Below, one piece after another: positions 1-8,306 of a stretch of 52,301 bases of DNA (the first letter of the stretch is position 1; the number at the start of each line of letters is the position of its first letter). Origin of the DNA: Colwellia sp. E2M01 (GTDB lineage Bacteria > Pseudomonadota > Gammaproteobacteria > Enterobacterales > Alteromonadaceae); assembly GCF_018860585.1 (NCBI RefSeq), contig NZ_JAHKPR010000016.1:1-52301 (forward strand). The letters are read 5' to 3'. Under the pieces are notes generated by a model, which was not told where the DNA came from, ran no database searches, and saw nothing but the letters and a program-made list of their open reading frames with translations. The position numbers and the translations under genes are program-made.

Positions 1-174
1 TAAATTTAACGATGTTAGTGTGCATCGAACAAGCTCCCAAGGGCGAGTTTAAAAGGCTTATATGCAGTGTTATTAATTTTGACAAGGGAACAACCATTCT
101 CTTCAATCAATGCCTTGCCTCTAAGCCTTTTAATTCTCGCTGAGTGGGAAAGAACTTAATCAAATTGGTATTAC
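1..174 (-). repeat. Dispersed repeat, right part only (cut by window edge)
   Basis: Read on the minus strand, the segment starts at about 172 with ATACCAATTTGATTAAGT. The last bases of the window (52284-52301) carry the same sequence with one mismatch, so both edges of the window touch the same repeat family. A 44-codon open stretch without an ATG runs inward from the end and stops near position 14, but nothing else supports it as a gene. The repeat continues beyond base 1. Whether it is a MITE or the end of a larger mobile element cannot be seen here. Confidence 0.5.
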
Positions 175-250
175 TACAATCTATAATATTCTTTCTATAC
201 CTAGCTAAAGCAAGTTAACTAACTTAAATTAAACAGTGGAGATCAGTTCA

Positions 251-1252
251 ATGCAATTATTTAGTCGATTAATTGTTATATTGTCAGCGTTTGCTATGAC
301 AGCGTGTGTGACAACCAGCGATCCACTTCCTTCATGGAATGATGGTCAGACAAAAACAAACATTGTTACTTTTGTAAAACAAGTAACCGATAAAAACTCC
401 CCAAATTTTGTACCAGCAGCAGAGCGAATAGCAACCTTTGATAACGACGGTACATTATGGAGTGAACAACCTTATTATTTTCAATTAGCTTTTGTTTTTT
501 ATCAAATAAAAAACATGGCTGATAAACACCCTGAGTGGAAAACAACTGAGCCTTATAAAAGTGTGTTAGCTAACGATATAAAAGGTGTAATGTCTTCAGG
601 TGAAAAAGGCTTAATGCAATTACTTGCGGCTTCTCATGCCAATATGACGGCAAGCGAATTTGCACAAGCAGTGACCGATTGGAGCATGACTGATACGCAC
701 CCAATCAGCGGCAAACCATATACCTCAATGGTATATCAACCAATGTTAGAATTATTAACATATTTACGCGCTAACGACTTTAAAACTTTTATTGTTTCTG
801 GTGGTGGTATCGAGTTTATGCGCGCATTTACCGAAGACGTATACGGTATTCCACCTGAGCAAGTTATTGGTAGTAGCCTTGAATCACATTTTGAAATGCG
901 TGATGGTGTGCCAACTATCATTAAAGATGCCAAGCTTCGCTTTAACGACGACAAAGAAGCTAAACCTATTGGGATTTACCGCCATATTGGTCGTCGCCCG
1001 ATTTTAGCCGCAGGTAACTCTGATGGTGATGTAGCTATGTTGCAATACACAACCATTAACCCTAGTAAAGAAGATACCAGCCTACGTCTTGGTTTGATGG
1101 TTCATCATACTGACGAAAAGCATGAATGGGCTTACGATAGAGACTCAAAAATAGGCAAGTTTGATAAAGGCATTGAGGAAGCAGCCAAACAAGGTTGGAC
1201 AATGATTGATATGAAGAATGACTGGAAAGTTATTTATCCAACAGTGAAGTAA
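251..1252 (+). CDS. Secreted HAD-superfamily phosphatase (probable lipoprotein)
   Basis: Haloacid-dehalogenase-type hydrolase, probably acting on small phosphate esters outside the cytoplasm. The N-terminus is a signal sequence ending in MTAC, a plausible though non-ideal lipobox, which suggests a lipid-anchored periplasmic protein. HAD motif I is FDNDGTLW (nucleophile is the first Asp), motif II is IVSGGG and motif IV is GNSDGD; a large cap-like segment lies between motifs I and II. I choose ATG 251 instead of the in-frame GTG at 236, because GGAG at 238-241 lies nine bases before 251 and would fall inside the longer version. The product is 333 residues. The gene stands alone with its own terminator and has no evident functional tie to the glucan locus. 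The substrate is unknown. Confidence 0.8.
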   Translation: MQLFSRLIVILSAFAMTACVTTSDPLPSWNDGQTKTNIVTFVKQVTDKNSPNFVPAAERIATFDNDGTLWSEQPYYFQLAFVFYQIKNMADKHPEWKTTEPYKSVLANDIKGVMSSGEKGLMQLLAASHANMTASEFAQAVTDWSMTDTHPISGKPYTSMVYQPMLELLTYLRANDFKTFIVSGGGIEFMRAFTEDVYGIPPEQVIGSSLESHFEMRDGVPTIIKDAKLRFNDDKEAKPIGIYRHIGRRPILAAGNSDGDVAMLQYTTINPSKEDTSLRLGLMVHHTDEKHEWAYDRDSKIGKFDKGIEEAAKQGWTMIDMKNDWKVIYPTVK

Positions 1253-1325
1253 TATATTCAGCAATAAAGTAATCAAGTTTATTGTCTACAGCTAACCGCT
1301 CAATGTAATAATGCAAATTGATTTT

Positions 1326-1359
1326 AAAAGGCTGCTAAAGAAATTTAGCAGCCTTTTTT
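1326..1359 (+). terminator. Intrinsic terminator of the HAD phosphatase gene
   Basis: A 14-bp perfect stem (AAAAGGCTGCTAAA paired with TTTAGCAGCCTTTT) has a four-base loop and ends in a T-run, 74 bases after the stop codon. The A-run on the other side could also let it work in reverse. Confidence 0.85.
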
Positions 1360-1702
1360 ATATTCGTTGTCAAACCAAGTCCGTTAAATTATTGCTTTCC
1401 TGCCTAGATTAAAATAATTAAATACTGTGTTGCTTTCAACTACAAAAGCTAGCTATTGCTCAATAAATCGCCTTATCTTTAGTTATTTCTCAGTATATCA
1501 GGCCCCCTTTATCTCATTTTTATATCTTGTTAACGTATGTTCCGTAATCATTTCATTTTCATCTCATACATCATTCTTGATAACGCGTTTACATAGAGTT
1601 GTCCGCTTAAGTATCTCATTATGTTATCAACAAGCGACCAAGATATATCGCATAAAAGCGCCAAAAAATGATGTTTTAACCTGATGGCGTAAGTCAAATA
1701 TA
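1360..1702. other. Non-coding stretch before the edd remnant
   Basis: No convincing gene is seen. A reading frame at 1427-1684 has no ribosome binding site and a composition typical of translated non-coding DNA. The only structured item is an imperfect palindrome at 1578-1593 (TGATAACGCGTTTACA), listed separately. The stretch could be the original upstream region of a sugar operon that lost most of its first gene. Confidence 0.5.
1578..1593. promoter_or_regulatory. Possible LacI-family operator-like palindrome
   Basis: TGATAACGCGTTTACA is symmetric at 12 of 16 positions around a central CG, the layout of many LacI/GalR-type operators. It lies about 120 bases before the edd remnant and 850 before glk. 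There is no lacI-type gene in the window, so this is only a pattern match. Confidence 0.25.
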
Positions 1703-2403
1703 CTTCAATCACATAAACAAGTTAATAGAGATACACAAAAACCAACACTAAAAAATGGCAAACTAATTTGGGTTGATGGGGTTAAGACTGCTGATGATAG
1801 TGAAATTATTACGACAATAGAGCAACCTTTCAAAAAAGATGGCGGCCTAAAAGTGCTTTCTGGCATATCGGCGTATCCGTTATAAAAATATCTTCACTGC
1901 CTGTTAGTAACTGTATTATTGAAGCGCCCGCAATAGTATTTGAAGATCAACATGAGATAGAAGTTGCTTTTAAAAATGGCGAGTTAGATAAGGATTTTAT
2001 TGCCGTTGTTAAGTTTCAAGGGCCCAAAGCACGAGGAATGCCTGAGCTACATAAGCTTATACCACCATTGGCTGTACTGCAAGACAAAGGATATAAGGTA
2101 GCATTGGTGACAGACGGACGAATGTCAGGCGCATCAGGTAATGTACCTGCGCCCATTCATTTATCACCCGAAACACTTTATGGCGGCATTATTGCAAAAA
2201 TTAACAATGGTGATTTAATTAATTTAAATTGTGAAATAGGCCACTTAACCTTATTAGTTGATGAACAAGTACTTGCTAAAAGATCAAGCGCTCAATCCCC
2301 TTTAGAGCAGCATCACGTTGGCATGGGACGAGTGCTTTTCGGTTTTATGCGTAACAATCTAAGATCGGCAGATACCGGTGCTTGTTCTCTATTTAAAAAA
2401 TAG
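1703..2403 (+). pseudogene. edd: 6-phosphogluconate dehydratase (edd), 5'-truncated and frameshifted
   Basis: Only about the last 230 of the usual roughly 600 residues of Edd (Entner-Doudoroff dehydratase, IlvD/Edd family) remain. Family-typical segments are visible: KNGKLIW, a GGLKVLSG block, [28 protein letters not shown] and [12 protein letters not shown]. The part before about 1864 reads in one frame and the rest in another. Comparing GGLKVLSG-(N)IGVSVIK with the family pattern, a single lost base in the Asn codon near 1864 explains the shift. The N-terminal two thirds, with cluster ligands and most of the active site, are absent. The last 121 codons could be read from ATG 2038 but would be a non-functional fragment. 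It is followed directly by glk, the usual neighbour of edd in this group, so this looks like the stump of an edd-glk operon. Confidence 0.85.
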
Positions 2404-2446
2404 AACAATGCGCAAGTCTTTAAATATTGAAAATGAGAGTGTTAAC

Positions 2447-3433
2447 ATGACTAATGATTTACCTATAAAACCAACTACGGTCAATATTGTTGCCGACATT
2501 GGCGGCACCAACTTACGAATTGGTACAGTAAGTACATCAGGCGAGGTAGAGAGCTTAGAGGTTTATCGATGTGCTGACTATCAAGGCTTAGCCGATATCA
2601 TTCAACATTATGTTAGTGCGCAAAATTTATCTGGTAAGTGTTTAAATGCTTGCCTTGCTATTGCCTGTCCTGCTGACAATGATGAAATAAAAATGACTAA
2701 TTTACCGTGGAAATTTAGTCAGTCTGCACTAAAAAGCACATTACAGCTCAATACTTTGTATATGATTAATGACTATACTGCCATTGCTCATGCTGCGCCC
2801 TTTTTAAATGACAAGCAAAAAGTAAAAATTGGTGCTGGTATGACAGTGCCTCAAAAACCTATTTCTATATGTGGCCCAGGCACAGGGTTAGGTGTTTCCA
2901 ATGTTGTTTTTCACAATCAGCAGTGTATTACCATTTCTGGCGAAGGTGGTCATGTTGATTTTGCACCAACAAACAGCACAGAGGCAGCAATATTAAACTT
3001 CCTGCTCACTAAATATCAGCATGTATCCTATGAACAATTATTGTCAGGCCTGGGTATAGAGCAAATTTACCAAGCAATATCACACATCAAGCAACAGCCT
3101 GTACAATCATATACCGCCGCTAAAATATCAGAAAAAGCTATTGATCGCAGCTGCGATATTTGCCATCAAACCTTACTGCAATTTTGTAAAATATTGGGCG
3201 CTTTTGCGGGGAATTTATCTTTAACCTTTGGCAGCTTCGGAGGCGTTTATATAGCAGGTGGAATAGTACCTCGCTTTATCGAATTCCTGCAGAACAGTGA
3301 ATTTAGACAAGCATTTGAAGCAAAAGGACGTTTTGCAGGCTTTAATCAAAAGATACCAACCTATGTTATTACTGAAGAGCAACCGGGTATTTTAGGTGCT
3401 GCGGCGTATTTACGGCAGCAAATAAGCCATTAA
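2447..3433 (+). CDS. glk: Glucokinase
   Basis: ATP-dependent phosphorylation of glucose to glucose 6-phosphate in the cytoplasm, bacterial glucokinase family (Glk type). The N-terminal phosphate-binding motif VADIGGTNLRIG is present, with MINDYTAIAHA carrying the catalytic Asp, GPGTGLGVSN, GEGGHVDFAP and GGVYIAGG towards the C-terminus. I start at ATG 2447, preceded seven bases upstream by GAGAG. That gives 328 residues, close to the 321 of E. coli Glk, whereas the open frame extends upstream to 2378 through the edd remnant. It should process glucose released by the neighbouring glucan locus. The protein has all expected motifs, so it appears functional although its upstream operon partner is broken. 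Its promoter is not obvious and may lie inside the remnant. Confidence 0.92.
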   Translation: MTNDLPIKPTTVNIVADIGGTNLRIGTVSTSGEVESLEVYRCADYQGLADIIQHYVSAQNLSGKCLNACLAIACPADNDEIKMTNLPWKFSQSALKSTLQLNTLYMINDYTAIAHAAPFLNDKQKVKIGAGMTVPQKPISICGPGTGLGVSNVVFHNQQCITISGEGGHVDFAPTNSTEAAILNFLLTKYQHVSYEQLLSGLGIEQIYQAISHIKQQPVQSYTAAKISEKAIDRSCDICHQTLLQFCKILGAFAGNLSLTFGSFGGVYIAGGIVPRFIEFLQNSEFRQAFEAKGRFAGFNQKIPTYVITEEQPGILGAAAYLRQQISH

Positions 3434-3538
3434 CACTTGCGTTGATAAACTAAAGCTAAGTAATATCTAGTTATTTACAAAGAATTCTGCAAATAATATT
3501 GTTTATTAATCAGCCTTAGCACTACTCACTTAAAAGCG

Positions 3539-4699
3539 TTACCTTCCAACATGTTTATCATTATCTGAATTAACTTTTCTATACTCACTCGGCGATACGC
3601 CAACTAATCGATTAAAAAAACGATGAAATGACGATTTATTATTAAAGCCAGACATTAATAAAATATCTAAGATATTTTTATTTTTCATTGTGCTGTCTTT
3701 GAGTAAACTTTTGGCTTCTTCAATGCGGTGGTAATTAATAAATTCAAAAAAACTGGTGTTTAATTTTTTATTTAATATGTATGAAACATCTTTAGCTGAA
3801 ACCGCTATTTTTTTAGAAAATTCTTCAATATTTATATTTGGTTCAAGATGAATTTTTTCTTCAATAATAATCTTATTAATTTTGTTAATAATTTTCTCAC
3901 ACTCAATTGCTTTATCATTATTTTTTTTAATAAAGGGCTGACAGGTTAGCATTTTATGACTATGAAATAGGCTATAAATAAAAAGAGAGTTAATCAAAAA
4001 GAAGATAATATAATTATACATTTTGCCTATATTATCGGCAAAAATACCGCCCCATAAGTCAGCAACCACCACCACAATAAAAGACCAACTCCAACAAAGA
4101 ATAAAACAAAAAGATATGATGGTTAACCAGTTAATTTCTACCGTAGAAAAAGTGGAGTAATTAGCCTTAAGCTGAGCATAATAGCGTCGTACAGAAAACA
4201 ATGAAAATAAAGCATATCCCATAGATACTGTAGTAACAAAATACCACATGACAGTAGATATATAGGACTTTTGCAGAGTTACTTCGGAGTACATTTTTAA
4301 ATCTTGGGTCGTTGCTGAATTTAAAAAAACAATAAAAAGCCCTACCGCCATAGGGATAAAGTGCAAACTATCAGATATTTTTATACGGTATTGGGTTTGT
4401 GTTATTGAGTAAACATACAATAAGAATAAAGGGCCTCTGGTTAAGTGGCCAATAACAAACAGGTAGGGAAGTAAATACTGACGAACGCCTGTAGAGATAG
4501 GAACGAGTTCATTCCATATTAATAATTTAGTTAAAATCTCTATTACAATAGCAAGCAGAAAAGCACCAAAAATAAAACGCTGTAAACCTTGGCTTTTATC
4601 TAAAAAGAATCGGTAAAATGCCAAAATTAAGCATTCAATGATGGTGATGATGAAACAAATATCGTTTAAATTAAAAATACGTGCGTCTATTACTGACAT
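3539..4699 (-). CDS. Membrane-anchored AraC-family transcriptional regulator
   Basis: The N-terminal two thirds is hydrophobic with about seven predicted membrane segments, followed by a linker and a C-terminal AraC-type double helix-turn-helix (about residues 267-377; ILDILLMSGFNNKSSFHRFFNR and VSPSEYRK are the second recognition helix and family signature). Such 7TM-AraC proteins sense a signal in or across the membrane and bind DNA directly. The start is set at 4699 because AAGGG lies six bases ahead of that ATG; an upstream in-frame ATG at 4753 has no binding site. Length is 386 residues. It lies immediately downstream of the glucan locus, on the same strand, and convergent with glk. A regulatory role for the locus is likely but is inference. 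Confidence 0.85.
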   Translation of the reverse strand: MSVIDARIFNLNDICFIITIIECLILAFYRFFLDKSQGLQRFIFGAFLLAIVIEILTKLLIWNELVPISTGVRQYLLPYLFVIGHLTRGPLFLLYVYSITQTQYRIKISDSLHFIPMAVGLFIVFLNSATTQDLKMYSEVTLQKSYISTVMWYFVTTVSMGYALFSLFSVRRYYAQLKANYSTFSTVEINWLTIISFCFILCWSWSFIVVVVADLWGGIFADNIGKMYNYIIFFLINSLFIYSLFHSHKMLTCQPFIKKNNDKAIECEKIINKINKIIIEEKIHLEPNINIEEFSKKIAVSAKDVSYILNKKLNTSFFEFINYHRIEEAKSLLKDSTMKNKNILDILLMSGFNNKSSFHRFFNRLVGVSPSEYRKVNSDNDKHVGR

Positions 4700-4825
4700 A
4701 GTTAACCCTTTAATTATCAATCCCTTATAAAAAATCAGAATTAAGTAGTCCAACGAGGAGTTCTAACAGTAAAACGCTGTTTCAACCCAGGTTAGATTAA
4801 TGCGATACCAGGCTTATCAAATATA

Positions 4826-4856
4826 GCATGAACGGAGTATTCCTCCCCATTCACGC
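4826..4856 (-). terminator. Hairpin after the di-haem oxidoreductase gene
   Basis: On the minus strand a 12-bp stem with a seven-base loop forms. Three of its pairs are G-U and pair only in the minus-strand RNA, which fits transcription with the upstream gene. There is no T-run after it, so it may be a 3'-end stabilising hairpin instead of a true intrinsic terminator. Confidence 0.4.
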
Positions 4857-4886
4857 TAACTTATACATCAAAGGGATTAAATATAC

Positions 4887-7800
4887 TTATAACGCTTCTA
4901 AGAAGTTAAGTAAGTTAGTTCGATGTTCATCTGTTAATGCTTTATAATTATTCGTTGATGTTAACGCTTCACTACCATTGGTACCATGCCAAAGAATAGC
5001 TTCTTCAATAGTGCGTGCTCTACCATCATGTAAGTATGTGCCGCCAGGGGCTTCGTTACAAACATCATCACCTTCAGCGCCCGTTGGGTTTATTACGCCA
5101 TTGGTTACACACATTGACAAACCTAATCCCCAAAGTGGTGTAGTACGCCATTCTCGGCCACTAACCGTACCTTCGGCTAAGTTATCAGCCAAGCCATCCC
5201 CCATGTCGTGCACCAATAAATCGGTATAAGGTTGAATTGCTTGGTCTCGCACTTCAACTAACGGATGATATTCGCTTGTTTGGAATGATGGCGTATGACA
5301 TTCAGCACAACCTGTGTCTATAAAGACTTGTTTACCTGCTTTAATTGACGTATTTTCAACGCCTGATTCCATGCCACGTTGTGCACGTACTGCAAGGGCT
5401 TGCACATAATACACAAGATTATCTAGGTTGGTATCGTCTAATGCTTGCGCAGCAGAGTTACAGTTAGTTTGATTACTACCACAATCAAGCTCAGGTAAAA
5501 GTGACGTTTTAACACCCATATCGGTATTTAATGCGCCTGCCACTTGATGTTCAACGCTGACAGTACCTGCTTTCCAGCCAAAACGACCGATACGCGTAAG
5601 GTTTGGTTCTTTAGGGTCGCTCACTAAGTTTACTCGACCAGAAACGCCATTAATACTCTCTGACTGCGCTAGCTCTAATGCAAAAATATCTGCCTCACTA
5701 ATAGCTTCAAGCAAGCCTAAACCTACTAACCTTGGTGAAATACGAGCAGAGAACGTTGCTGGCTGTCCGCTTTCAAAAGCATAGGTTGGCGTGCGCAAAC
5801 CTTCTTTGGATTCTGTCCACTGGGCAATAGATACTGTGCCCTCACCGCTACCACTTCCATTTGTACTGCCATTTTCACTAGCATTGCTCGGCTGTATTAC
5901 CCGTCCACGCTCTGCGTCAGGCGCACCTGTTTCATCGCCCACTTTAAATATCCAGCGATCTAGTGGAACCCCAATGGCTTCAACACTTGAGCCGCCATTA
6001 CGAACATGACAACCCGAACAGCTTTCGTTGACATGATGAGCGCCGATTAAACCCGTAACGTCTTCAAATTCACCGTTATCGTCAAACTCATCGTGTAGTC
6101 CATCATTAAATGATGAGTGAAATACGCGGCGACCTTCTAAGAATTTTTGCGATTTGTCATAGTCAATATTCAAGGCCATTTGCATAAAGTAATTGTCTGG
6201 CTCGTCGGTATATTGATATGGCGCGGTTGTATCGCCACCTAAACGGTATTCTTCAGGTAGTTCTCGGCTATCTTCTTGGAAATGCTCGTAATATTGAACG
6301 AACTCTCCAGGATTTTCTAAATACCAAGGAACAATACCTTTACCAGCAACATATAAAAATGTTGAACCGTAATAGTTTGTTTGCCCTGTTATCGCAACAC
6401 CGTCTACTTCTCCACTAAACTGGCTAATTTCAAACTCCATTAAATCGCCAACCTCAATCGCTGGAGAGTCGTAAGAAAAATTACCTAGCGCGGTATCTCC
6501 TGCTGTACTTAGGTTTGACGGTGATTTTCGTGGGTTAAAAGTAACCGTTTTGGTGTAATGATAATATGTGCCGTCAAAGCCATTTTCATCACCTCGACTG
6601 GTATCTATTTCCATTAAGGAGTTGTCAATGTAGTCAGCGAGTGTGCCCCATCCCATATACCAAATACGACCTTCACGCTGCGTTGATATAGGCCAAACAG
6701 TGCGTACATTTAACGTTATACCCTCGCCTCCCATTGCTACGCGGTCAATGATTTCAATGCTTGAAGAGCGATGTTCAAAGTAATGGGCGATATAATGATC
6801 ATAAGATTGAAATGCACTTTCTTTGGCGTGACGAGTACGCGGGCGATCACCAAAACGCGTGATTAATGCTTCTGTTGTGTACTCTTGATAAACGCCGTCT
6901 AAGGCGGTTGAAGTATCGAACAACGCTGTAACATCATCAGAAGAAAGTACAGGGCACCCTGAAATGCTTACTACTTCACCTGCAGGCGTGTCAACGCATT
7001 GGTCAATACGATCAATAACACCGTCATTATCTAAATCGCCCGTGTCGTCAGTTAAGCTAAGTTGTAACCAGTTAATATTAAAAGCACCATTAAGCACGTT
7101 AAGGCGCAGTGTATAAATACCTTGCTGTACTGTAATTTTGCCTACGTTATGGGTTTCATAGCTTTGCCAACTACCAGTGCTGTCTACCGTGTCAGTAGCG
7201 AATACATTACCATCTAACGCGAGTTCATAACTTGCGCCGCCTCGAGATGAAGCTACGCGTGTACTAATATTATAAATACCTGCACCTAAGGTTACGCTGT
7301 ACTCTAACCATTCATCGGCAGCCGTCCAACCAACATTGTAAGTGCCGTTAATGTCGCCTGTTATTTGAATATCAACATCATCAGAGCGGTATTCACCACC
7401 AGTATTACCAATAGTGCTATCGTAAAAATCGGTATAGTCTTCGGCTTCTAGCAATAATTGGCTAGTAACCAGTACAATACAACCTGTTGAGTCTACCACT
7501 GTGTCTGCTGGGGTATCAGCACAGAGGTCAATGTCATCATTAATACCGTCATTATCTGTATCTGGCACTGCTGCGGCTGTTAACTCAAGGTTAAGCCAAT
7601 TAATGTTAAAGTTACCACTATCAGCGGTAAGTGTGAGTATATGTTGATTATCAGTTACGGTAATAGAGCCAAGCGTTTGAGTTTCAAACGCTTGCCAACC
7701 ATTCGTAGAAACAGAGCTGCTTGCAATGGTTAGGCCGTCAATACTTAGGGTGTAATCACCACTGGCAGCTGACGCAACGCGTGTATTTACTTCATAAGTA

Positions 7801-8087
7801 CCTGCGTCCAATTCAAGTGTATATTCAAGAGTTTCTCCGCTTTCTATCCAGCCAACGTTATATCCGCCGCCTGTGTCTGAGGTGGTTTCAATATCAACAG
7901 CATCTGTGCGGTATTGACCGCCAAGATTATTGTCTGAGGTGTCAGAAAACCCTGTGTAATCTTCTGCTTGAATTAATACGCTAGCAGCGGTAGTAGCAGA
8001 TACTTGAGTACTAGCTAACAAGAGTGTTCCTGTTAAGCAGCTAAAAAGGAGGTTGAATGTTTTTTTATTTAATTTTATTTTTTTCAT
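4887..8087 (-). CDS. Secreted CBM6-CBM6-di-haem oxidoreductase (DHOR/DUF1111) fusion
   Basis: Predicted secreted c-type cytochrome with carbohydrate-binding modules. In order: signal peptide (1-31), CBM6 (about 36-170), a calcium-type thrombospondin-3 linker (DTDNDGINDDIDLC), second CBM6 (about 210-346), second TSP3 linker (DLDNDGVIDRIDQC), a region I do not recognise (about 381-640), then the di-haem oxidoreductase domain with haem motifs CSGCH (690-694) and CAECH (927-931) and the family-typical LVHDMGDGLAD, RTTPLWGLG and YLHDGRARTIEEAILWHG. DHOR proteins are related to MauG/CcpA-type di-haem peroxidases and are often mislabelled thiol oxidoreductases. The start follows AGGA by nine bases. 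Its place at the end of a laminarin locus and its glucan-type CBMs imply an electron-transfer or oxidative role at the polysaccharide, but the substrate is unknown. Confidence 0.85.
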   Translation of the reverse strand: MKKIKLNKKTFNLLFSCLTGTLLLASTQVSATTAASVLIQAEDYTGFSDTSDNNLGGQYRTDAVDIETTSDTGGGYNVGWIESGETLEYTLELDAGTYEVNTRVASAASGDYTLSIDGLTIASSSVSTNGWQAFETQTLGSITVTDNQHILTLTADSGNFNINWLNLELTAAAVPDTDNDGINDDIDLCADTPADTVVDSTGCIVLVTSQLLLEAEDYTDFYDSTIGNTGGEYRSDDVDIQITGDINGTYNVGWTAADEWLEYSVTLGAGIYNISTRVASSRGGASYELALDGNVFATDTVDSTGSWQSYETHNVGKITVQQGIYTLRLNVLNGAFNINWLQLSLTDDTGDLDNDGVIDRIDQCVDTPAGEVVSISGCPVLSSDDVTALFDTSTALDGVYQEYTTEALITRFGDRPRTRHAKESAFQSYDHYIAHYFEHRSSSIEIIDRVAMGGEGITLNVRTVWPISTQREGRIWYMGWGTLADYIDNSLMEIDTSRGDENGFDGTYYHYTKTVTFNPRKSPSNLSTAGDTALGNFSYDSPAIEVGDLMEFEISQFSGEVDGVAITGQTNYYGSTFLYVAGKGIVPWYLENPGEFVQYYEHFQEDSRELPEEYRLGGDTTAPYQYTDEPDNYFMQMALNIDYDKSQKFLEGRRVFHSSFNDGLHDEFDDNGEFEDVTGLIGAHHVNESCSGCHVRNGGSSVEAIGVPLDRWIFKVGDETGAPDAERGRVIQPSNASENGSTNGSGSGEGTVSIAQWTESKEGLRTPTYAFESGQPATFSARISPRLVGLGLLEAISEADIFALELAQSESINGVSGRVNLVSDPKEPNLTRIGRFGWKAGTVSVEHQVAGALNTDMGVKTSLLPELDCGSNQTNCNSAAQALDDTNLDNLVYYVQALAVRAQRGMESGVENTSIKAGKQVFIDTGCAECHTPSFQTSEYHPLVEVRDQAIQPYTDLLVHDMGDGLADNLAEGTVSGREWRTTPLWGLGLSMCVTNGVINPTGAEGDDVCNEAPGGTYLHDGRARTIEEAILWHGTNGSEALTSTNNYKALTDEHRTNLLNFLEAL

Positions 8088-8306
8088 TCGAGTTATTCCT
8101 ACATTGATACTTTTTTATTTTTTCTCTGTACTGTGTACCTCTACATCAGTAATCCCATAAAAAAGTGAATGGTTTGAGAGTTAAATTTACAACTAAAGCA
8201 CTTATTATCCTTATTAAGATGTTGATAAATGTATTGAAGTGTAAGTAACTACCATCCTTTTTTATCGAAAAGAATGGCAGCCGCCTTAATTAATAATTAG
8301 CGAAAT

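Noticed and set aside
14..150. 44-codon open stretch on the minus strand in the left-edge repeat
   Set aside because: No ATG and no binding site; it lies wholly inside a dispersed repeat, so an open frame by chance is more likely.
1427..1684. Possible 85-residue gene
   Set aside because: No ribosome binding site, composition like translated AT-rich non-coding DNA, and it runs into the edd remnant region without matching it.
8252..8277. Terminator after the CBM6/CBM56 GH16 gene
   Set aside because: The stem is broken by a mismatch (CCATcCTTTT with AAAAGaATGG), is AT-rich, and the T-run is inside the loop side; too weak to annotate.
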